DNA of 64,000 nt from Hyphomicrobium sp. GTDB lineage: Bacteria > Pseudomonadota > Alphaproteobacteria > Rhizobiales > Hyphomicrobiaceae. Position numbers and translations under genes: made by a program. A model generated the notes under the pieces. That model had not been told where the DNA came from. It made no database searches and saw nothing but the letters and a program-made list of their open reading frames with translations. The stretch covers positions 186,001-250,000 of the forward strand of contig JAEUME010000020.1 in NCBI GenBank assembly GCA_016793445.1. Reading direction: 5' to 3'. This document shows positions 59,344 to 64,000 of the stretch, piece by piece; positions within the stretch are counted from its first letter, which is position 1; each line of letters starts with the position of its first letter.

Positions 59344-59790
59344 ATGGCGAAGAAAATTGACGGCTACATCAACCTCCAGGTGCCGGCGGGCGCAGCGAAC
59401 CCATCTCCGCCCATCGGTCCCGCGCTTGGCCAGCGCGGCGTCAACATCATGGAGTTCTGCAAATCCTTCAACGCAAAGACGAAGGATCTCGAACAGGGAA
59501 CGCCCATCCCGGTGAAGATTACGGTCTACTCCGATCGTTCGTTCACCTTTGAGATGCGCACCCCGCCTGCGAGCTTCCTCATCAAGAAGGCTGCTGGCTT
59601 GCGTCCCACGGGCAAGGGCGGCACGGGCTCCAAGGAGCCGGGCCGGGCGGTTGCCGGTCAGGTGACGATGGCACAGCTTCGCGACATCGCGAAGGTCAAG
59701 ATGAAGGACATGAACACCGACGATATCGATGCCGCGGCGCGGACCCTTGCGGGCAGTGCGCGTTCGATGGGTCTCAAGGTGGCGGAGTAA
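59344..59790 (+). CDS. rplK: 50S ribosomal protein L11
   Basis: A 148-residue L11: MAKKIDGYINLQVPAGAANP, PPIGPALGQRGVNIMEFCKS (the thiopeptide-binding hinge with Pro residues) and the C-terminal rRNA-binding domain with MAQLRDIAKVKMKDMNTDDI. It binds the GTPase-associated centre of 23S rRNA. rplA follows 4 bp later. Confidence 0.98.
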   Translation: MAKKIDGYINLQVPAGAANPSPPIGPALGQRGVNIMEFCKSFNAKTKDLEQGTPIPVKITVYSDRSFTFEMRTPPASFLIKKAAGLRPTGKGGTGSKEPGRAVAGQVTMAQLRDIAKVKMKDMNTDDIDAAARTLAGSARSMGLKVAE

Positions 59791-59794
59791 GTCG

Positions 59795-60550
59795 ATGGCC
59801 GATAACAAAGCAAAACTTTCGCCCGAAAAGATCAAGGCCACGCGGCTTGCCGGTGGCAAGCGCATGCTCACCGTCAAGGAGGGTCTTCCTCCCGGCAAGG
59901 CTTATTCCGTCGATGAGGCCGTGAAGATCATCAAGGCCCGCGCCAAGGCGAAGTTCGACGAGACAGTCGAGATCGCCATGAACCTGGGCGTCGATCCCAA
60001 GCACGCCGACCAGATGGTTCGCGGCGTGTGCAATCTGCCCAACGGCTCGGGCCGCACCGCGCGCGTTGCGGTGTTCGCCAAAGGCGCCAAGGCTGATGAG
60101 GCCAAGGCCGCCGGCGCCGACATCGTGGGTGCGGAGGATCTGGTGGAGATCGTCTCCAAGGGCACGATCAACTTCGATCGCTGCATCGCGACGCCCGACA
60201 TGATGGGTCTCGTAGGCCGTCTGGGCAAGGTGCTGGGTCCGCGCGGCCTGATGCCCAACCCGCGCGTCGGCACGGTGACGATGGATGTTACGGGCGCCGT
60301 AAAGGGCGCCAAGGGTGGCTCGGTGGAGTTCCGCGTCGAGAAGGCGGGCATCGTGCACGCCGGCGTCGGCAAGGCCTCCTTCACGGAAGCTGCCCTGGTC
60401 GAGAACATCAAGGCGTTCGTCGATGCCGTGGTCAAGGCCAAGCCGCAGGGCTCGAAGGGCACGTACCTGAAGAAGGTATCGCTGTCCTCCACCATGGGCC
60501 CCGGCCTCAAGGTCGACGCGACGACCGTTGCCTCGGGCCCTGTGGTCTAA
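59795..60550 (+). CDS. rplA: 50S ribosomal protein L1
   Basis: A 251-residue L1, preceding the L10 leader. It contains AVKIIKARAKAKFDETVEIA-type and LGVDPKHADQMVRGVCNLPN segments and the signature MPNPRVGTVTMDV. L1 binds 23S rRNA in the stalk and, in many bacteria, represses its own operon. The start at 59795 (MADNKAKL) is the first ATG after rplK. Confidence 0.98.
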   Translation: MADNKAKLSPEKIKATRLAGGKRMLTVKEGLPPGKAYSVDEAVKIIKARAKAKFDETVEIAMNLGVDPKHADQMVRGVCNLPNGSGRTARVAVFAKGAKADEAKAAGADIVGAEDLVEIVSKGTINFDRCIATPDMMGLVGRLGKVLGPRGLMPNPRVGTVTMDVTGAVKGAKGGSVEFRVEKAGIVHAGVGKASFTEAALVENIKAFVDAVVKAKPQGSKGTYLKKVSLSSTMGPGLKVDATTVASGPVV

Positions 60551-60900
60551 GGCGCAACGCGAATTTCCAGGGCAACCTGGAATGCCCCGGACCGGGGTTC
60601 TTGCAAGCCTCCGGTCCGGTTCACTGTCCGAGATTGTGGGTGTGCTCAGCGAAAGCTTTCGCGCGGCACTTAAGTCTCTCAAGACCGAGGGCCCGCATGA
60701 GACAGAAGACGGCTGGATGGCCGGGGCAACCCGATTATCCGGTTTGAACCTTCTGGGTCAGCACCGTGCCGCCTTGTTCAAACGAGGTTGCCGGTAACTA
60801 GGACAGACCAGCCGTCGCCCTCTTCGAAAAAAGAGCGCGGCAAGGTGCAACCCCGCGGATCCTCTCGCAAGAGATCAGATCCGCAAGCAGGAGACGAGAC
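60551..60900 (+). promoter_or_regulatory. rplJ leader (likely L10-binding) with terminal hairpin
   Basis: A 350-bp untranslated gap before rplJ. Its last part folds strongly: GCGGATC (60855-60861) pairs with GATCCGC (60878-60884), with CTCT/AGAG inside, leaving AGGAG free just before the GTG start. L10(L12)4 autoregulates rplJL through such leaders; the binding fold itself is inferred. Confidence 0.6.
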
Positions 60901-61419
60901 GTGGATAGAGCCGCGAAACGTGAGCTCATCGACAACCTCAACGGCGTGTTCAAGGACACGGGCGTTGTCGTTGTCTCCCACTATACCGGATTGACGGTCG
61001 CTCAGATGACCCAATTCCGTCAGCAGCTCAAAGCTGCCGGCGGCAAGGTCAAGGTGACCAAGAACCGGCTCGCCAAGATTGCGCTCAAGGACACCGACTA
61101 CAACGGCATCGCCGACCTTCTCACGGGACCCACGGTCCTGGCCTACTCGAAGGATCCGATCGCTGCCGCCAAGATCTCCGTCGAATTCGCCAAGAAGAAC
61201 GAAAAGCTCATTGTTCTGGGTGGCTCGATGGGGACCAACGTCCTGGACGCAGCTGGCGTGAAGGCGCTCGCCGAACTGCCTTCGCTCGATGAACTGCGCG
61301 CAAAGCTCATCGGTCTTCTCAACGCGCCGGCGACCAAGATCGCCCGCACGATCAAGGAGCCCGGTGCGAAGCTGGCTCGCGTCATTCAAGCCAAGGCATC
61401 CAGGGAAGAAGCCGCTTGA
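60901..61419 (+). CDS. rplJ: 50S ribosomal protein L10
   Basis: A 172-residue L10 with GTG start (VDRAAKRELIDNLNGVFKDT). The N-terminal domain binds 23S rRNA (VTKNRLAKIALKDTDY); the C-terminal helix carries L7/L12 dimers (LDELRAKLIGLLNAPATKIA). AGGAG is 7 nt upstream. L10 and rplL form a coupled pair 98 bp apart. Confidence 0.97.
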   Translation: MDRAAKRELIDNLNGVFKDTGVVVVSHYTGLTVAQMTQFRQQLKAAGGKVKVTKNRLAKIALKDTDYNGIADLLTGPTVLAYSKDPIAAAKISVEFAKKNEKLIVLGGSMGTNVLDAAGVKALAELPSLDELRAKLIGLLNAPATKIARTIKEPGAKLARVIQAKASREEAA

Positions 61420-61517
61420 TTTCGGGAGAGGCTCCAACAGGGCCTCGATGAAAAGCACGATTGGCAGCCGCTGGCTGCACTCAACAACCAACTGGTTCAA
61501 ACCGAAGGAAGTAAGTT

Positions 61518-61895
61518 ATGTCGAAGATCGAAAAGATCGTTGAAGATCTCTCCAGCTTGACCGTTCTGGAAGCCGCCGAACTCGCCAAGGCTCTCGAAGA
61601 GAAGTGGGGCGTGTCGGCTGCGGCCGCCGTTGCCGTTGCTGCTCCCGCCGCCGGCGGCGCAGGCGCGGCTCCCGTCGAGGAGCAGACGGAGTTCACCGTG
61701 CTGCTCGTTTCTGGCGGTGACAAGAAGATTAACGTCATCAAGGAAGTCCGCGCCATCACGGGCCTGGGCCTGAAGGAAGCCAAGGACCTCGTAGAGGCTG
61801 GCAACAAGGCTGTGAAGGAAGGCGTTTCCAAGGACGAGGCCGCCAAGCTGAAGAAGCAGCTTGAAGACCAGGGCGCCAAGGTCGAGCTGAAGTAA
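61518..61895 (+). CDS. rplL: 50S ribosomal protein L7/L12
   Basis: A 125-residue stalk protein: N-terminal dimerisation helices (EDLSSLTVLEAAELAKALEE), an Ala/Gly/Pro hinge (about 33-55) and the C-terminal factor-binding domain (KKINVIKEVRAITGLGLKEA, KDLVEAGNKAVKEGVSKDEA). It recruits elongation factors. Followed by the hairpin stack at 61902-62044. Confidence 0.98.
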   Translation: MSKIEKIVEDLSSLTVLEAAELAKALEEKWGVSAAAAVAVAAPAAGGAGAAPVEEQTEFTVLLVSGGDKKINVIKEVRAITGLGLKEAKDLVEAGNKAVKEGVSKDEAAKLKKQLEDQGAKVELK

Positions 61896-61901
61896 TCGGC
61901 C

Positions 61902-62044
61902 GGGTGCTCCGGCGTTCGGCTGGAGCACCCGATCGCTTTTCGCGCCGGACGGCCGGCTCCCGCAACGGGAGTCGTCCGGCGTCATCAAAAACGTCTTTCC
62001 GGAGGGTTCTCTTGGGATCGAAAGTCCCAAAAAGAACCCTCCGG
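61902..62044 (+). promoter_or_regulatory. Three consecutive hairpins between rplL and rpoB
   Basis: Hairpin 1: GGGTGCTCC (61902-61910) / GGAGCACCC (61922-61930), then GATCGCTTTT. Hairpin 2: CGCCGGAC (61943-61950) / GTCCGGCG (61974-61981), with CTCCCG/CGGGAG inside (61957-61971). Hairpin 3: CCGGAGGGTTCT (61999-62010) / AGAACCCTCCGG (62033-62044), with TTGGGA/TCCCAA inside (62012-62030). All arms are perfect. The first resembles a leaky terminator; the others could be RNase III sites, matching the attenuator/processing region known at this place in E. coli. Confidence 0.75.
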
Positions 62045-62136
62045 TGAGCCGTTTCAAGAGGCCACCAGGCCGACGGCATCGCACGACACGAATTGATCGC
62101 GGGATTTCGCCCGCCAACACGAGCATAGGAGCGGAC

Positions 62137-64000
62137 ATGGCTCAGACCCTTCCCAGCCGCAAGCGTATCAGGAAACAATTCGGATCGATCGGCGAGGTAG
62201 CTGAGATGCCGAACCTCATCGAGGTTCAAAAGGCGTCCTACGACGACTTCCTGATGGTCAAGGAGCCCCCGCGCGGGCGTCCTGACGATTTCGGCCTGCA
62301 GTCGGTCTTCAAAGGCGTTTTCCCGATCTCGGACTTCGCAGGCAAGGCGACGCTGGAGTTCGTGCGCTACGAGTTTGAAGCTCCCAAGTTCGACGTCGAT
62401 GAGTGCATGCAGCGCGATATGACCTACTCCGCGCCGCTGAAGGTCAAGCTGCGTCTGATCGTGTTCGATGTGAACGAGGAGACGGGCTCCAAATCGATTA
62501 AGGACGTCAAGGAGCAGGACGTCTACATGGGCGACATGCCGCTCATGACATCAAACGGCACCTTCATCATCAACGGCACCGAGCGCGTGATCGTTTCGCA
62601 GATGCACCGCTCGCCGGGTGTGTTCTTCGACCACGACCGCGGCAAGACGCACTCGTCGGGCAAGCTGTTGTTCGCAGCCCGCATCATTCCCTATCGCGGA
62701 TCCTGGCTCGACTTCGAGTTCGATGCCAAGGACATCGTTTATGTGCGCATCGACCGCCGCCGCAAGCTGCCGGTGACGACCATGCTGTATGCGTTGGGTC
62801 TCGATGACGAGCAGATTCTGGCGCACTTCTACAACCACATCTCGGTGAAGGAATCCAAGCGCGGCTGGAAGATGCCGTACATCCCCGAGAAGTTCCGCGG
62901 CTTCACGCCCCAATCCGACTTCGCGGACGCAAAGACCGGCGAAGTGGTTGCGCGTGCGGGTGAGAAGATCACCGCTCGCAAGGCACGTGAACTAGCCGAG
63001 AACGGTTTAAAGGAGATCCTGGTTTCGGCCGAGGATCTCTCGGGCCGCTTCATCGCGGAAGACATCGTCGATCTCGATACCGGCAAGATCTTCGCGGAAG
63101 CAGGCGATGAACTCGATGCAAACCTGCTGGCCGAGCTCAAGGAGCAGAAGGTCAAGGAATTCCACGTTCTCGACATCGACTACGTGAACATCGGCGCCTT
63201 CATCCGCAACACGCTCCACATCGACAAGAACGCCAACACGCAGGAAGCGCTGATGGACATCTACCGGGTCATGCGCCCGGGTGAACCGCCGACCATCGAG
63301 GCTGCGACCGCGCTGTTCCAGGGCCTGTTCTTCGACCCCGAGCGTTACGATCTTTCGGCCGTCGGCCGCGTGAAGATGAACATGCGTCTGGAGCTGGATG
63401 CGCCCGACACCATGCGCGTGCTGCGCAGGGATGACATCCTGGCAGTCGTCAAGACGCTCGTCGATCTGCGCGACGGCAAGGGCGATATCGACGACATCGA
63501 CCACTTGGGCAACCGCCGCGTGCGCTCGGTCGGCGAGTTGATGGAGAACCAGTACCGCGTCGGCCTGCTGCGCATGGAGCGCGCGATCAAGGAGCGTATG
63601 AGTTCTGTCGATATCGACACGGTCATGCCGCAGGATCTAATCAACGCCAAGCCGGCGGCTGCCGCCGTGCGCGAGTTCTTCGGCTCCTCCCAGCTCTCGC
63701 AGTTCATGGACCAAACGAACCCGCTTTCCGAGATCACCCACAAGCGCCGCTTGTCGGCGCTCGGCCCGGGCGGTCTGACACGCGAGCGTGCGGGCTTCGA
63801 GGTCCGCGACGTGCATCCCACGCACTACGGCCGCATCTGCCCCATCGAGACGCCTGAAGGTCCCAATATCGGCCTCATCAACTCGCTGGCGACGTTCGCG
63901 CGTGTCAACAAGTATGGCTTCATCGAGAGCCCCTATCGCAAGGTCGTGAACAGCAAGGTCACGAACGAGGTCGTGTATCTCTCCGCCATGGAGGAGATGC
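62137..64000 (+). CDS. rpoB: RNA polymerase beta subunit (3' end beyond window)
   Basis: The first 621 codons of rpoB. MAQTLPSRKRIRKQFGSIGE, the fork-side TFIINGTERVIVSQMHRSPG, and the rifampicin region FFGSSQLSQFMDQTNPLSEI, THKRRLSALGPGGLTRERAG are standard. In the rif cluster the residues matching the common resistance sites (Ser in GSSQLSQ, Asp in FMDQTNP, His/Ser in THKRRLSALG) are wild type. The gene is cut at the window edge. Confidence 0.98.
   Translation, partial: MAQTLPSRKRIRKQFGSIGEVAEMPNLIEVQKASYDDFLMVKEPPRGRPDDFGLQSVFKGVFPISDFAGKATLEFVRYEFEAPKFDVDECMQRDMTYSAPLKVKLRLIVFDVNEETGSKSIKDVKEQDVYMGDMPLMTSNGTFIINGTERVIVSQMHRSPGVFFDHDRGKTHSSGKLLFAARIIPYRGSWLDFEFDAKDIVYVRIDRRRKLPVTTMLYALGLDDEQILAHFYNHISVKESKRGWKMPYIPEKFRGFTPQSDFADAKTGEVVARAGEKITARKARELAENGLKEILVSAEDLSGRFIAEDIVDLDTGKIFAEAGDELDANLLAELKEQKVKEFHVLDIDYVNIGAFIRNTLHIDKNANTQEALMDIYRVMRPGEPPTIEAATALFQGLFFDPERYDLSAVGRVKMNMRLELDAPDTMRVLRRDDILAVVKTLVDLRDGKGDIDDIDHLGNRRVRSVGELMENQYRVGLLRMERAIKERMSSVDIDTVMPQDLINAKPAAAAVREFFGSSQLSQFMDQTNPLSEITHKRRLSALGPGGLTRERAGFEVRDVHPTHYGRICPIETPEGPNIGLINSLATFARVNKYGFIESPYRKVVNSKVTNEVVYLSAMEEM

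Noticed and set aside
59774..60682. Minus-strand open frame of about 300 codons over rplA
   Set aside because: Mirror of the L1 gene, caused by high GC and codon bias; the L1 frame is certain.

Overview
The window looks like a chromosomal segment of a GC-rich alphaproteobacterium, probably of the Hyphomicrobiales (Rhizobiales). Evidence is the order tRNA-Trp, secE, nusG, rplK, rplA, rplJ, rplL, rpoB at the right end, the IS630/IS5/IS1380-type transposon remnants, and the repertoire of c-type cytochromes, RND pumps and short-leader AraC regulators. Genus is an inference; nothing here fixes it.

Layout. 1-6.5 kb (minus strand): a heavy-metal P-type ATPase cut by the window edge, a universal stress protein, and a Sphaeroides-heme-protein (SHP) electron-transfer cluster: a cytochrome b561 fused to a diheme cytochrome, SHP, a free diheme cytochrome, and a decayed second cytochrome b561; then a VIT-type iron/manganese transporter. 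6.8-8.5 kb: an ICMT-like methyltransferase and a mosaic of IS scraps. 8.5-15.8 kb: a heavy-metal RND efflux system (adaptor, CzcA/CusA-type pump, DUF3240 protein) read divergently from its OmpR/histidine-kinase pair, with two 11-bp-spaced direct-repeat sites between them. 16-24 kb: small cytochrome c plus ferric-reductase-like flavoprotein; a TetR-led operon (TetR, His-rich exported protein, HlyD-like adaptor, FtsX-type permease, ABC ATPase); and a flavocytochrome c sulfide dehydrogenase-like pair.

24-34 kb is a gene graveyard: a cas3 fragment, flavodoxin, SDR, hsp20, lon, a CDF transporter, ACR3 and arsH are all broken, and transposase fragments lie between them. Among them stand intact genes: an outer-membrane barrel, a Met-rich periplasmic protein, DUF302, SHOCT and arsC. 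arsH differs from a full-length frame by one TGA at a Trp codon. 34.4-35.8 kb is an AT-richer islet with two pieces that may derive from a large secreted protein around an unrecognised membrane-anchored gene.

35.8-52 kb is a catabolic/sulfatase region: Baeyer-Villiger monooxygenase, a stripped-down sigma-54 activator, EthD, a MetX-like hydrolase, AraC, two long arylsulfatases around a DUF1254 protein, a divergent AraC regulator with a striking 21-bp-spaced direct repeat in the intergenic region, and an octaheme TPR cytochrome. 52.5-57 kb: a MexAB/AcrAB-type RND pair. 57-64 kb: tRNA-Gly, a YbjQ-like protein, tRNA-Trp and the ribosomal protein/RNA polymerase operon, with a stack of three perfect hairpins between rplL and rpoB.

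The accessory genes fit a cell that faces metals and arsenic, uses sulfur compounds, and has gained and lost stress-resistance modules. The strongest candidates for something new are the b561-diheme fusion/SHP cluster, the sulfatase regulon with its operator, and the 34.4-35.8 kb islet.
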